Of a DNA stretch of 64,000 bases, positions 33,029 through 41,355 are shown piece by piece (positions within the stretch are counted from its first letter, which is position 1; each line of letters begins with the position of its first letter). Under the pieces are notes generated by a model. That model was given only the letters and a program-made list of their open reading frames with translations, was not told where the DNA came from and searched no databases. Made by a program: the position numbers and the translations under genes. Origin of the DNA: Streptomyces sp. HB132 (lineage in GTDB: Bacteria; Actinomycetota; Actinomycetes; Streptomycetales; Streptomycetaceae); the NCBI RefSeq assembly GCF_016909575.1, contig NZ_JAFBGA010000006.1:62001-126000 (forward strand), in the 5' to 3' direction.

Positions 33029-34556
33029 GGGGGCCCTCCTCTGCCTTCTCGGTGGGTGTGGTGACGGGTGCGGCGCTGACGGCGAGTGCCATCACCGCGT
33101 CCTGGGTGGCTTCGTGTGCGGGGAGTTCTCCGGCGATGCGGCCCTGGGCCATGACCAGCACCCGGTCGCTCATGCCGAGGACCTCGGGCAGGTCGCTGGA
33201 GATCATCAGGACGGCGTGTCCGGAGGCCGTGAGCTCGTTGATGAGCTGGTAGATCTCGACCTTGGCCCCGACGTCGATGCCGCGCGTCGGTTCGTCGAGG
33301 ATCAGCACCCGGGTGTCGGCCAGGAGCCACTTCCCGATGACGACCTTCTGCTGGTTTCCGCCGGACAGGGTGCGGACGTGCTGGCCGAGGCCGGCCATCC
33401 GTACGCCCAGCTGTTCGGCGATGCGGGCGGCGGCGGTGCGCTGCCCCTTCACGTCGACGAGTCCGGAGCGGGTGGCCGAACGGAGCGTGACGAGGCCGAG
33501 GTTCTCCTGCACGGAGGCGTCGAGCACGAGCCCCTGGCCCTTGCGGTCCTCGGGGACGAGCCCGATCCCGGCCCCCATGGCGGCGGTCACGTCGTGCTTG
33601 CCCAGCCGCTCGCCCTGTACGTCGACGGTGCCGGTGTCGTAGGGGTCGGCGCCGAAGACGGCGCGGGCGACCTCGGTGCGGCCCGCTCCGACGAGTCCGG
33701 CGAGGCCGACGACCTCGCCGGCCTTCACGTCGAAGCTGACGTCGTGGAACACCCCGTCGCGGGTGAGTCCGCGGACGGACAGCAACGGCGCCCCCGTTTC
33801 CGGGCGTTCACGCGGATACTGCTGGTCGATGCTGCGTCCCACCATGAGCTGGACGAGTTCCGTCTCGGGTGTCGAGGCGGGCACCTGGTCGATGCTGCGG
33901 CCGTCGCGCAGGACGGTGACGCGGTCACCGAGGGCGGCGATCTCGTCGAGGTGGTGGGTGATGAAGACGACGCCGACACCGTCCGCGCGGAGCTGCCTCA
34001 CGATGCCGAAGAGCTTGTCGACCTCCTCGGAGGTGAGGACCGCGGTCGGCTCGTCCATGATCAGGACGCGCGCGTCCAGGCTGAGCGCCTTCGCGATCTC
34101 GACCATCTGCAGTCGGGCGATCCCCAGTTCACGGACCCTGGCCCTCGGCGAGATGTACAGGCCCACGCGGCGCAGGAGCACCTCGGCGTCGGCCTCCATG
34201 CGCCGTCGGTCGATCATGCCGAAGCGGCGCGGCTGCCGGCCGAGGAAGATGTTCTCGGCGACCGTCAGATCGGGTACCAGGTTGAACTCCTGGTAGATGG
34301 TGGCGATCCCGAGCTTCTCCGCGTCCTGCGCACCGTGGATGCGCACTTCGCGGCCGCCGGCGAAGATCCGGCCGGCGTCCGGACGGTAGGCACCGGAGAG
34401 CATCTTGATGAGGGTGCTCTTGCCGGCGCCGTTCTCACCGAGCAGGACGTGCACTTCACCGCTGCGCAGGTCGAAGTCGACACTGTCCAGGGCGACGACG
34501 CCGGGGAAGGTCTTGCGTACGCCTTCGATGCGCAGCAACTCGACCGATTCACTCAC
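33018..34556 (-). CDS. rbsA: Ribose ABC transporter ATP-binding protein
   Basis: A 512-residue double ATPase subunit of a CUT2 sugar importer. The first half has Walker A LLGENGAGKSTLIKML, signature-like LGIARLQMVEIAKALS and Walker B VLIMDEPTAVL. The second half has the usual degenerate Walker A (GLAGLVGAGRTEVARAVFG), the signature LSGGNQQKVVIGKWL and Walker B VLILDEPTRGID. Length is normal for RbsA. GTG 34556 overlaps the stop of the LacI-type gene (GTGA). It energises the RbsC-RbsB fusion encoded immediately downstream. Confidence 0.95.
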   Translation of the reverse strand: MSESVELLRIEGVRKTFPGVVALDSVDFDLRSGEVHVLLGENGAGKSTLIKMLSGAYRPDAGRIFAGGREVRIHGAQDAEKLGIATIYQEFNLVPDLTVAENIFLGRQPRRFGMIDRRRMEADAEVLLRRVGLYISPRARVRELGIARLQMVEIAKALSLDARVLIMDEPTAVLTSEEVDKLFGIVRQLRADGVGVVFITHHLDEIAALGDRVTVLRDGRSIDQVPASTPETELVQLMVGRSIDQQYPRERPETGAPLLSVRGLTRDGVFHDVSFDVKAGEVVGLAGLVGAGRTEVARAVFGADPYDTGTVDVQGERLGKHDVTAAMGAGIGLVPEDRKGQGLVLDASVQENLGLVTLRSATRSGLVDVKGQRTAAARIAEQLGVRMAGLGQHVRTLSGGNQQKVVIGKWLLADTRVLILDEPTRGIDVGAKVEIYQLINELTASGHAVLMISSDLPEVLGMSDRVLVMAQGRIAGELPAHEATQDAVMALAVSAAPVTTPTEKAEEGPRGH

Positions 34557-35569
34557 TCGTTGCTCCCGGAACTGGTGGTGCGCTCGCCGCAGGAGCTGCG
34601 TACGACGAGGCTGGCGGGCAGGGTGACGGACTGCGGGGGGCGGCCCTCGACGATGTCGATGAGGGCGCGCACGGCGGCACGGCCGAGGTCGCCCGTCGGC
34701 TGGGCGATCGCGGTGATCGGCGGACCGGTGTGGACGAACCACGGGATGTCGTCGAAGGCCGCGATGCCGATGTCCTCGGGGACGCGCAGGCCGCGCGCGC
34801 GGATGGCGTCCAGGGCGCCGAGCGCCATGAGGTTGTCGGCGGCGAACACGATCTCGGGCCGCTCGGGGAGCGACAGGAAGTGCTCGGTGACGCGCCTGCC
34901 GCTGTCGGCCTGGAAGTCGCCCTGCCCGATGTAGGCGTCGGGCAGGGCGAGCCCGTGGGCGCGCATCGCTTCCCGGAAGGCCTCGACACGTTCGTCGCCC
35001 GTGGTGGTGGCCGCCGGGCCCGCGATGATGGCGAGCCTGCGGTGGCCGAGCGCGTACAGATGGGCGACCAGGTCCTGGATCGCCCTGTGGCCGTCCGCAC
35101 GTACGACGGGGATGTCCACCCCGGGGATCCACCGGTCGACGAAGACCATCGGGGTGCCGGTGCGTGCGACGTCCAGCAGCAGCGGGGACTCCCCGTCGGC
35201 GGGCGAGACCAGGAGTCCGTCGATCCGGCGGTCCAGGAGCGTGCGGACGTGGTGGTCCTGCTGTTCGAGCCGCTCGTCGGCGTTACCGATGATCACGCTG
35301 TAGCCGAGTGCGCGGGCCTCCTCCTCGACGGAGCGGGCCAGCGCGGTGAAGTACGGGTTGAGCACGTCGCTGATGACGAGGCCGAGCGTGCGGGTCTGGT
35401 CGGTGCGCAGCGAGCGGGCCACGGCGTTGGGCCGGTAGCCGAGGGCGTCGACGGCGGCGAGGACGCGGCTGCGCGCGTCCGGGCTGACGGAGGGATGGCT
35501 GTTGAGGACACGGGAGACCGTGGCGGCAGAGACTCCTGCCTGGGCCGCGACATCCTTGATGCTCGCCAT
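34553..35569 (-). CDS. LacI-family regulator of the ribose operon
   Basis: A 338-residue repressor of the LacI/PurR/RbsR type. Residues 2-50 form the DNA-binding head (ASIKDVAAQAGVSAATVSRV, then LNSHPSVSPDARSRVL with hinge helix NAVARSL), followed by a sugar-binding core (LGLVISDVLNPYFTALARSV, ADNLMALGALDAIRARGLRV, AAFDDIPWFVHTGPPITAIAQ). AAGGAGGTGG upstream fixes ATG 35569; the open frame runs further upstream over the operators and tRNA, which is not coding. It is the first gene of its own operon, and two palindromes sit 55-90 bases upstream, so autoregulation with ribose as inducer is likely. Confidence 0.94.
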   Translation of the reverse strand: MASIKDVAAQAGVSAATVSRVLNSHPSVSPDARSRVLAAVDALGYRPNAVARSLRTDQTRTLGLVISDVLNPYFTALARSVEEEARALGYSVIIGNADERLEQQDHHVRTLLDRRIDGLLVSPADGESPLLLDVARTGTPMVFVDRWIPGVDIPVVRADGHRAIQDLVAHLYALGHRRLAIIAGPAATTTGDERVEAFREAMRAHGLALPDAYIGQGDFQADSGRRVTEHFLSLPERPEIVFAADNLMALGALDAIRARGLRVPEDIGIAAFDDIPWFVHTGPPITAIAQPTGDLGRAAVRALIDIVEGRPPQSVTLPASLVVRSSCGERTTSSGSNE

Positions 35570-35624
35570 TTCCGGACCACCTCCTTGTGGTTTCCGTGAG
35601 CCTCGAGACCAGCGGAACGAGCCG

Positions 35625-35660
35625 TGGAATCGATTACACGGATGATTGGAATCGATTCCA
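35625..35660. promoter_or_regulatory. Tandem LacI-type operators upstream of the ribose operon
   Basis: TGGAATCGATTCCA (35647-35660) is a perfect 14-bp palindrome with the central CG typical of LacI-family operators. TGGAATCGATTACA (35625-35638) is a second copy with a single mismatch from symmetry. Their starts are 22 bp apart, about two helical turns. On the minus strand TGTAAT between them could be a -10 element, so binding would block transcription of the regulator and rbs genes. Confidence 0.75.
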
Positions 35661-35741
35661 TGGCCGAAAACAAGTACCCGAGGAAGGGAAGAGACCGGAT
35701 CGTGATGCGGGCGGTGGCGGCGAGGGCCCCGGAAACGCGAA

Positions 35742-35766
35742 AAGACCCCAGGTGCACTGGGGTCTT
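35742..35766 (-). terminator. Hairpin terminator of tRNA-Leu
   Basis: AAGACCCCA (35742-35750) pairs with TGGGGTCTT (35758-35766) around a 7-base loop; reading leftward the stem is followed by TTTTCG. It begins just four bases past the tRNA 3' end, a classic intrinsic terminator arrangement. Confidence 0.8.
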
Positions 35767-35769
35767 CGC

Positions 35770-35857
35770 TGGTGTCCGAGGGGGGACTTGAACCCCCACG
35801 CCCGATAAAGGGCACTAGCACCTCAAGCTAGCGCGTCTGCCATTCCGCCACCCGGAC
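35770..35857 (-). tRNA. tRNA-Leu (anticodon GAG), CCA encoded
   Basis: Read on the minus strand it has acceptor arms GTCCGGG and CTCGGAC with discriminator A and an encoded CCA (ending at 35770). The anticodon arm is CTAGC-TTGAGGT-GCTAG with anticodon GAG at 35824-35822, reading CUC codons. A long variable arm (TGCCCTTTATCGGGC) marks it as class II, as expected for leucine, and the T arm is GGGGG-TTCAAGT-CCCCC. No integrase or att-like duplication is visible next to it. Confidence 0.97.
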
Positions 35858-36046
35858 AAGGTGTCTGTCGTCCCGGGGTCCTCCCCGTGGCGACAAAGAA
35901 AACAATACCAGGGGTTCGGGGTGCCTCTCACCTGCGTTTTCGGTGGTCAGTGCGGCGCAGGCAAGGTCGGGCACACCTGACGTCGACGCGCGTACGCACC
36001 GTGGCGTGGCGCGTACGCGGAGTCGCACCGGGCTACCTTCGCGGGC

Positions 36047-37387
36047 ATGAGTGGCAAGAACGTCCCGAGCGGCGGGAGCGAGCGCGTCCACCGGCCGCCC
36101 CCCGCGCTGACCTCCCTGCGCGAGCGGCTGCGCGACACGTTCTGGTTCGCGCCGACCGCCGGGCTGCTGTGCGTCTTCGTCCTCTGGTGGGTCCTCTCGG
36201 ATCTGGACACCAGGATCGTCGCGCATCTGAAGGCGGAGGGGGCGTACGCGGAACTCGACGAGCTCCTCTCCTTCGCCGTGGACGCCCGGACGATCGTCAC
36301 CACCGTCAGCGCGGCCATGATGACCTTCATCGGTGTGGTGTTCAGCATCTCGCTGGTGGCCGTGCAGATGGCGAGCGGGCAGCTCACCCCGCGCGTGGTC
36401 CGGATCTTCGTGCGGAGCAGGATCAGCAAGCTCACGCTGGCGGTGTTCCTGGCGACCTTCGCGTTCTCGCTGCTCGTGCTGACCTCGTACGAGGGCGGGG
36501 CTGAGCCGGATCCCCGGCGTGTGACGTCGGCACCCCTGTTGCAGAGCCTGCTGACTCTCGGCCTGGTCGGTCTCAGCCTGCTGCTGTTCGTCGCCTACGT
36601 CTCGTCCACCCTGCGGCTCATGCAGGTCGGGCCCGTCCTCGACCACATCACCCGCGAGACGCTGCACTCGCTCGCACGGCAGCAGCCGGGAGGGGCGGCG
36701 GACGAGCAGTCACCGGAGCCAGCCGCGGTGCACGTCCTGCGCGAGGGGCGGGCGGGGGTGCTGCGGGACGTGGCGGTGGCGCGGCTGGTGCGCTCGGCCC
36801 GACGGCACGGGGTGGTGCTTCGACTGGTGCCCCGGGTCGGGGACTTCGTCGTGCCGGGCACACCGGTATTCGCCGTGCACGGCGGGGCAGCCCCGCCCCC
36901 GCGCTCGCTCGGACACACCCTGTCGGTCGGGGTCGAGCGCTCCCTGCACCAGGATCCGGCCTTCGGCCTGCGGCAGTTGGTGGACATCGCGCTGCGTGCC
37001 CTGTCGCCGTCCGTGCACGATCCGACCACCGCGGTGCAGTGCCTCGACCGGATCGTGCAGCTCCTCTCCGTCGCCGTCGCACTGCCACTCGCCACGCTGC
37101 ACCACCGCGACCGCCGGGGAGACGTCCGGCTCGTCCAGGAGGTTCCGGGGTGGACGGACCTCGTCGATCTGGCGTTCGAGGAGATCCGGTGGTGCGCGGC
37201 CGGGAGTCCTCAGGTCACGCGCCGGCTGCTGGCCGGGCTCGACGATCTGCTCCTGCTCGCCGCCGAGGAGCGGCGAAGGCCGCTGCTCAGGCACCGTGCG
37301 CTCCTGGTGGAAGCGGTGGAGCGCACGGTGCCCGGGACTGCCGGGCGGGCGTTCGCGCTGCGCCCGGACCGGCAGGGGATCGCGTGA
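36047..37387 (+). CDS. DUF2254 membrane protein
   Basis: A 446-residue protein with four hydrophobic segments in the first 190 residues (TFWFAPTAGLLCVFVLWWVL, TIVTTVSAAMMTFIGVVFSI, LTLAVFLATFAFSLLVLTSY, LLTLGLVGLSLLLFVAYVSS) and the family block VFSISLVAVQMASGQLTPRV. The soluble C-terminal half has the DUF2254 motif FGLRQLVDIALRALSPSVHD, then PTTAVQCLDRI. Function is unknown. A TACCTT hexamer (36034-36039) seven bases before ATG 36047 fits a leaderless promoter, and there is no Shine-Dalgarno sequence. It is convergent with the aldehyde dehydrogenase. Confidence 0.9.
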   Translation: MSGKNVPSGGSERVHRPPPALTSLRERLRDTFWFAPTAGLLCVFVLWWVLSDLDTRIVAHLKAEGAYAELDELLSFAVDARTIVTTVSAAMMTFIGVVFSISLVAVQMASGQLTPRVVRIFVRSRISKLTLAVFLATFAFSLLVLTSYEGGAEPDPRRVTSAPLLQSLLTLGLVGLSLLLFVAYVSSTLRLMQVGPVLDHITRETLHSLARQQPGGAADEQSPEPAAVHVLREGRAGVLRDVAVARLVRSARRHGVVLRLVPRVGDFVVPGTPVFAVHGGAAPPPRSLGHTLSVGVERSLHQDPAFGLRQLVDIALRALSPSVHDPTTAVQCLDRIVQLLSVAVALPLATLHHRDRRGDVRLVQEVPGWTDLVDLAFEEIRWCAAGSPQVTRRLLAGLDDLLLLAAEERRRPLLRHRALLVEAVERTVPGTAGRAFALRPDRQGIA

Positions 37388-37396
37388 GCGGCGCCG

Positions 37397-38953
37397 CTAG
37401 GGCATGAGGTGGTAGTCCGGGAAGTTGCCCGGCAGCCTCGCTTCTCCGGGGCCGTCGGTCACGGCCCGGATGAGCAGCTCGCCCCCCACGAAGGCGCCGC
37501 GCCACGAGGCACCGAAGCCTCCGAAGAGCTCCTCGCGGTCTCCGCGCGAACGCGGCTTGCCGTGACCGGTCTTGAAGGCGCGGATCTGCGGGGCGAGCCG
37601 CTCGTACGTCTCCGGGTCGTCGGTGGAGAGGGTCGCGACCAGCGCGCCGTTCGACGCGTTCATGGCGGCGAGGAGTTCGGCCTCGGTGTCGACCAGGACG
37701 ATCGTGTCGACCGGGCCGAAGGGTTCCGCGTGGTGGAGCGGTGAGGAGGGGGGCGGGTTCAGGAGGGTGACCGGCTGGAGATAGGCGCTGGTGTCCTGGC
37801 CGGGGAGAAAGCGGGCGTCCGACGCGGATCCCTGGTGGAGGGGGACGGCACCGCGGTCGATCGCCTCGGTCACCTGGTCGTGGAGTTCCTTGGCCTTGGT
37901 GGCGTTGATCAGGGGGCCGAAGTCCAGGTCGGGCAGCGGGTCCGAGGGGTGCTCCACCGCGAGGGGGTGCCCGGTGCGGAGCGAGCGCACGGCGGGGAGG
38001 TAGGCCGCCAGGAAGTCCGCGAAGAGGGTGCGCTGGACGACGAAGCGGGGGTAGGCGGTGCAGCGCTGCTTGCCGTAGTCGAAGAGCTTCGGGATGACGG
38101 CGGTGAGGGAGGGCCAGTCCGTGTGGTTCCAGATGCCCCAGGTGTTGAGGCCCTCCTGTTCGAGGATGTGCCGTTTGCCGAGGTCGGCGACGGCGGTGGC
38201 GATCCGGGCGCCGGTGTCCCTGCCTCCGACGAAGGAGACGCAGCCGATCTCGGCCGACCGGACGAGGGGCTCGGACAGTTCGCTGCCGCTGCCGCTGAGG
38301 AGGGTCAGGGGGACACCCTCGCGGGCGGCGAGCGCGCAGGCCAGGGTGAGGCAGGAGACGCCGCCGTCGGTGGGGGTCTTGGCGATCACGGCGTTGCCGG
38401 CCAGGGCTTGCACGAGCATCGCGTGGACCAGCACGGACATGGGGTAGTTCCAGCTGGCGATGTTCGAGACGGGGCCTGCGAGAGGGGTGCGGCCGGCGAG
38501 CAGGCGGTCGCTGTGGTCGACGTACCAGCGGACGCCGTCGATGGCGCGGTCCACGTCGGCCAGGGCGAGGCGCCAGGGCTTTCCGATCTCCCGGACCAGC
38601 AGGAGGGCGAGGAGTTCGCGGTGCCCGGTGAGGGCGTCGAGGGTGGCGGACACACGGGCGCGGCGCTCGGGGAGCGGGATGTGGCGCCAGGCGCGGTGCT
38701 GGTCGAGGGATGCCCGTACGGCTTGCCCGGCGGTGGCCGCGTCCAGGCGGGGCGGGCCGGTGACCGGAGTGCCGTCGATGGGGCTGGTGGCGGGGAGGGT
38801 ACGGCCGTCGGAGTGCCAGGCGGCGGCCCAGAGGTTGCGGACACGGTCGTCCTGGAATGCCTCGGGGGCGACGGCGAGGCAGCGACGCCAGACGTCCTGC
38901 CATGCCGTTCCCGGCTTGAGGACGAGGTTCGTGGCTGGAGATGAGGGTGTCAT
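37397..38953 (-). CDS. Aldehyde dehydrogenase family protein
   Basis: A 518-residue NAD(P)-dependent aldehyde dehydrogenase-fold protein. Visible features are the cofactor-region ISNIASWNYPMSVLVHAML-like block (SNIASWNYPMSVLVHAML), GNAVIAKTPTDGG, VSFVGGRDTGARIA, a Glu in HILEQEGLNTWGIWN at the general-base position and the nucleophile candidate Cys in YGKQRCTAYPRFVVQ, then HAEPFGPVDTIVLVD. The Glu/Cys surroundings (EQEGLN, KQRCTA) differ from common ALDHs (ELGGK, GQxC), so substrate class is uncertain. ATG 38953 follows GGAGA. It is 215 bp from the leftward sucD-like gene and may belong to the same metabolic group. Confidence 0.85.
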   Translation of the reverse strand: MTPSSPATNLVLKPGTAWQDVWRRCLAVAPEAFQDDRVRNLWAAAWHSDGRTLPATSPIDGTPVTGPPRLDAATAGQAVRASLDQHRAWRHIPLPERRARVSATLDALTGHRELLALLLVREIGKPWRLALADVDRAIDGVRWYVDHSDRLLAGRTPLAGPVSNIASWNYPMSVLVHAMLVQALAGNAVIAKTPTDGGVSCLTLACALAAREGVPLTLLSGSGSELSEPLVRSAEIGCVSFVGGRDTGARIATAVADLGKRHILEQEGLNTWGIWNHTDWPSLTAVIPKLFDYGKQRCTAYPRFVVQRTLFADFLAAYLPAVRSLRTGHPLAVEHPSDPLPDLDFGPLINATKAKELHDQVTEAIDRGAVPLHQGSASDARFLPGQDTSAYLQPVTLLNPPPSSPLHHAEPFGPVDTIVLVDTEAELLAAMNASNGALVATLSTDDPETYERLAPQIRAFKTGHGKPRSRGDREELFGGFGASWRGAFVGGELLIRAVTDGPGEARLPGNFPDYHLMP

Positions 38954-39105
38954 GAGATCTCCGCTCTGAGGTGCGGGGGAAGACGCGGTGCGGGGCGTAG
39001 TGATGCGGGTGGGGGCGCGTGCCGCGCGGAGCGCGGGCACGCGGGGGCGGGTCGGGGGCGGGTCGGGCGCCCGCGGCGGACTTTCCCCTGCCCGCCCCTT
39101 CTCGA

Positions 39106-39143
39106 AACCGGGGCCCCGGTTCTTGAACGCCGGACGGGTGAGG
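39106..39143. repeat. Palindrome AACCGGGGCCCCGGTT next to GCCGGACGGG element
   Basis: A perfect 16-bp palindrome (39106-39121) lies between the sucD-like and aldehyde dehydrogenase genes and is followed by TTGAACGCCGGACGGGTGAG. On the other strand this reads CCCGTCCGGCGTTCAA, closely resembling a short intergenic element repeated many times in streptomycete chromosomes. It may also act as a terminator for the leftward sucCD transcript. Confidence 0.5.
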
Positions 39144-39168
39144 CCGTGCGCACGGGGCCGGTACGTCC

Positions 39169-40050
39169 TCAGCCGCGCAGGCGCTTCTGTGCCAGCCGGG
39201 CCGTTTCGGTCGGGGTGGCACCCACCGCGACGCCCACGGCCTCGAGCGCCTCCTTCTTCGCCGCGGCCGTGCCCGAGGAGCCCGAGACGATCGCTCCGGC
39301 GTGGCCCATCGTCTTGCCCTCGGGGGCCGTGAAACCCGCGATGTAGCCGACGACCGGCTTGGTGATGTGCCGGGCGATGTGCGCCGCGGCGCGTTCCTCG
39401 GCGTCACCGCCGATCTCGCCGATGAGGACGATCAGTTCGGTGTCCGGGTCGTTCTCGAACGCCGTGAGGCAGTCGATGTGCGTCGTACCGATGACCGGGT
39501 CCCCGCCGATGCCCACCGCCGTCGAGAAGCCCGTCTCGCGCAGTTCGTGCATCAACTGGTAGGTGAGCGTTCCCGACTTGGAGACCAGGCCGATGCGCCC
39601 GGGCTTCGTCGCGATGTCGGCCGGGATGATGCCGGCGTTGGACCGGCCCGGACTGATCAACCCGGGGCAGTTGGGTCCGAGGACGCGTGTGCCGCGCGCC
39701 CGGGCGTGGGCGTGGAAGGCCACGGCGTCGTGGACGGGGATGCCTTCGGTGATGACCACGGCCAGACCGATGCCTGCGTCCGCCGCCTCGACGACGGCCG
39801 TCCTGGTGAACGGCGGCGGGACGAAGACGACGGTGACGTCGGCGCCGGTGGCTTCCATGGCGTCGCGCACGGAGCCGAAGACGGGGATCGTACGGTCGTC
39901 GAGGTCCACGGTGCGTCCCGCCTTGCGCGGGTTCACGCCGCCGACGACCTGCGTGCCCGCAGCGAGCATCCGCCGGGTGTGCTTCATGCCCTCCGCGCCG
40001 GTCATGCCCTGGACGAGGACCTTGCTCTCCTTGCTGAGGAAGATTGCCAT
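39169..40050 (-). CDS. sucD: Succinyl-CoA ligase alpha subunit paralogue
   Basis: A 293-residue alpha subunit of an ADP/GDP-forming succinyl-CoA-type ligase. It starts [20 protein letters not shown] (CoA-binding Rossmann start), has [11 protein letters not shown] and the phosphohistidine loop [20 protein letters not shown] with the active His. It carries acidic residues in [11 protein letters not shown]. Length is normal. It follows sucC by two bases. Because central-metabolism sucCD is usually elsewhere, and this pair sits back-to-back with an oxalate-type cluster, a role in supplying or using succinyl-CoA (or another acyl-CoA) for CoA transfer is a reasonable inference. Confidence 0.92.
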   Translation of the reverse strand: MAIFLSKESKVLVQGMTGAEGMKHTRRMLAAGTQVVGGVNPRKAGRTVDLDDRTIPVFGSVRDAMEATGADVTVVFVPPPFTRTAVVEAADAGIGLAVVITEGIPVHDAVAFHAHARARGTRVLGPNCPGLISPGRSNAGIIPADIATKPGRIGLVSKSGTLTYQLMHELRETGFSTAVGIGGDPVIGTTHIDCLTAFENDPDTELIVLIGEIGGDAEERAAAHIARHITKPVVGYIAGFTAPEGKTMGHAGAIVSGSSGTAAAKKEALEAVGVAVGATPTETARLAQKRLRG

Positions 40051-40052
40051 GG

Positions 40053-41189
40053 TCAGTGCCCTCCCAGGGCCAGTCGGGCTGCTCGGTCGGCTGCGCCGTC
40101 CATCGTGGTGACCTGCTGGACCATCGGGTGGGCACGATCCTCGAGAATCGCCCGGCCGCGCGCGGCGTTGTTGCCGTCCAGGCGGACGACCAGGGGTTTC
40201 GTCAGCTGGACGGAGTCCAGGGCCTGGACGATGCCGTCGGCGACCGCGTCACAGGCCGTGATGCCGCCGAACACGTTGACGAACACGGACTTCACCGCGG
40301 GGTCGGAGAGGATGACGGTGAGACCGTCCGCCATGACGCGGGCCGAGGCGCCTCCCCCGATGTCGAGGAAGTTGGCCGGGCGGGCCCCGCAGCCGGCGAC
40401 CACGTCCAGGGTGGACATGACGAGCCCCGCGCCGTTGCCGATGATGCCGACCTCGCCGTCGAGCTTGACGTAGTTCAGTCCCCTGTCGGCGGCCGCCGCC
40501 TCCAGCGGGTCACCGTACGGGTCCCCGGTGTCCGCGTCCCGACGGGACTGCCGGAAGGCCGCGTTGTCGTCGAGGGTGACCTTGCCGTCCAGGGCGAGGA
40601 TCCGGCCGTCCGCGGTGCGCACCAGCGGGTTGACCTCGACGAGCAGGGCGTCCTCCTCCGTGACGACCTGCCACAGCGCCCGGATCACGGGGGCGGTCTC
40701 CGGCGGGAGCGAGGCCGCCTCGGCGATCTGCGCGGCCTTGGCCTCCGTGACCCCCTCGACGGGGTCGACCGGGATGCGGGTCACCGCCTCGGGGCGGGAG
40801 GCGGCGACCTCCTCGATGTCCATGCCGCCCTCCGCCGAGGCGATGGCGAGGAAGGTTCCGGCGGCCCGGTCCAGGACGTAGCTGACGTAGAACTCCTCCC
40901 CGATGTCGACGGGCTGAGCGAGCATCACCGTCCGCACCGGGTGGCCCTTGATGTCCATTCCGAGGATCCGGCGTGCGGTGACGACGGCGGCCGCGGGGTC
41001 CGCGGCGACCTTCACCCCGCCGGCCTTGCCCCGGCCGCCCACTTTCACCTGCGCCTTGACGACGACGCGGCCCCCGAGCCGAGCCGCCGCCGCGTGGACC
41101 GCGGACACGTGGTCCACGACCTCGGCGTCCGGGACGGCGATGCCGTGGTCCGCGAAGAGTTGCCTTGCCTGGTGCTCGTACAGATCCAT
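40053..41189 (-). CDS. sucC: Succinyl-CoA ligase beta subunit paralogue
   Basis: A 378-residue ATP-grasp subunit. It begins [20 protein letters not shown], has the nucleotide-binding [20 protein letters not shown], the metal-binding [20 protein letters not shown] and the C-terminal [18 protein letters not shown] plus [18 protein letters not shown]. Length is close to the 385-390 aa norm. GGAG precedes ATG 41189. Its promoter overlaps the palindrome at 41269-41292 shared with the divergent ThDP-enzyme operon, so both directions are probably co-regulated. Confidence 0.92.
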   Translation of the reverse strand: MDLYEHQARQLFADHGIAVPDAEVVDHVSAVHAAAARLGGRVVVKAQVKVGGRGKAGGVKVAADPAAAVVTARRILGMDIKGHPVRTVMLAQPVDIGEEFYVSYVLDRAAGTFLAIASAEGGMDIEEVAASRPEAVTRIPVDPVEGVTEAKAAQIAEAASLPPETAPVIRALWQVVTEEDALLVEVNPLVRTADGRILALDGKVTLDDNAAFRQSRRDADTGDPYGDPLEAAAADRGLNYVKLDGEVGIIGNGAGLVMSTLDVVAGCGARPANFLDIGGGASARVMADGLTVILSDPAVKSVFVNVFGGITACDAVADGIVQALDSVQLTKPLVVRLDGNNAARGRAILEDRAHPMVQQVTTMDGAADRAARLALGGH

Positions 41190-41266
41190 AGCCACTCCCG
41201 ATCGTGCCGATTGTGAAAGTGCCGCACGCCCCCTGGACACCACCCACCGGATGCGGGATAACAAGC

Positions 41267-41295
41267 TTCATACAGTATTCGTCGACTGTATGCAA
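41267..41295. promoter_or_regulatory. Palindromic operator over the divergent oxalate-type promoter
   Basis: CATACAGT (41269-41276) and ACTGTATG (41285-41292) are exact inverted arms around 8 bases. On the minus strand a promoter reads TTGCAT (41295-41290), 17 bases, TATGAA (41272-41267), so the palindrome covers the whole sucC promoter. On the plus strand TATGCA (41289-41294) is a possible -10. The shape suits a dimeric GntR- or TetR-type regulator; none is encoded nearby. Confidence 0.65.
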
Positions 41296-41355
41296 TGTAC
41301 CGCGAGAGCGGCGGAGCGGCTCCCGCACTCCCCTACGAAGGGACAGGACATCGCC

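Noticed and set aside
35770..35857. tRNA-Leu as an integration site
   Set aside because: No integrase, no duplicated tRNA 3' end and no foreign-looking segment are seen on either side.
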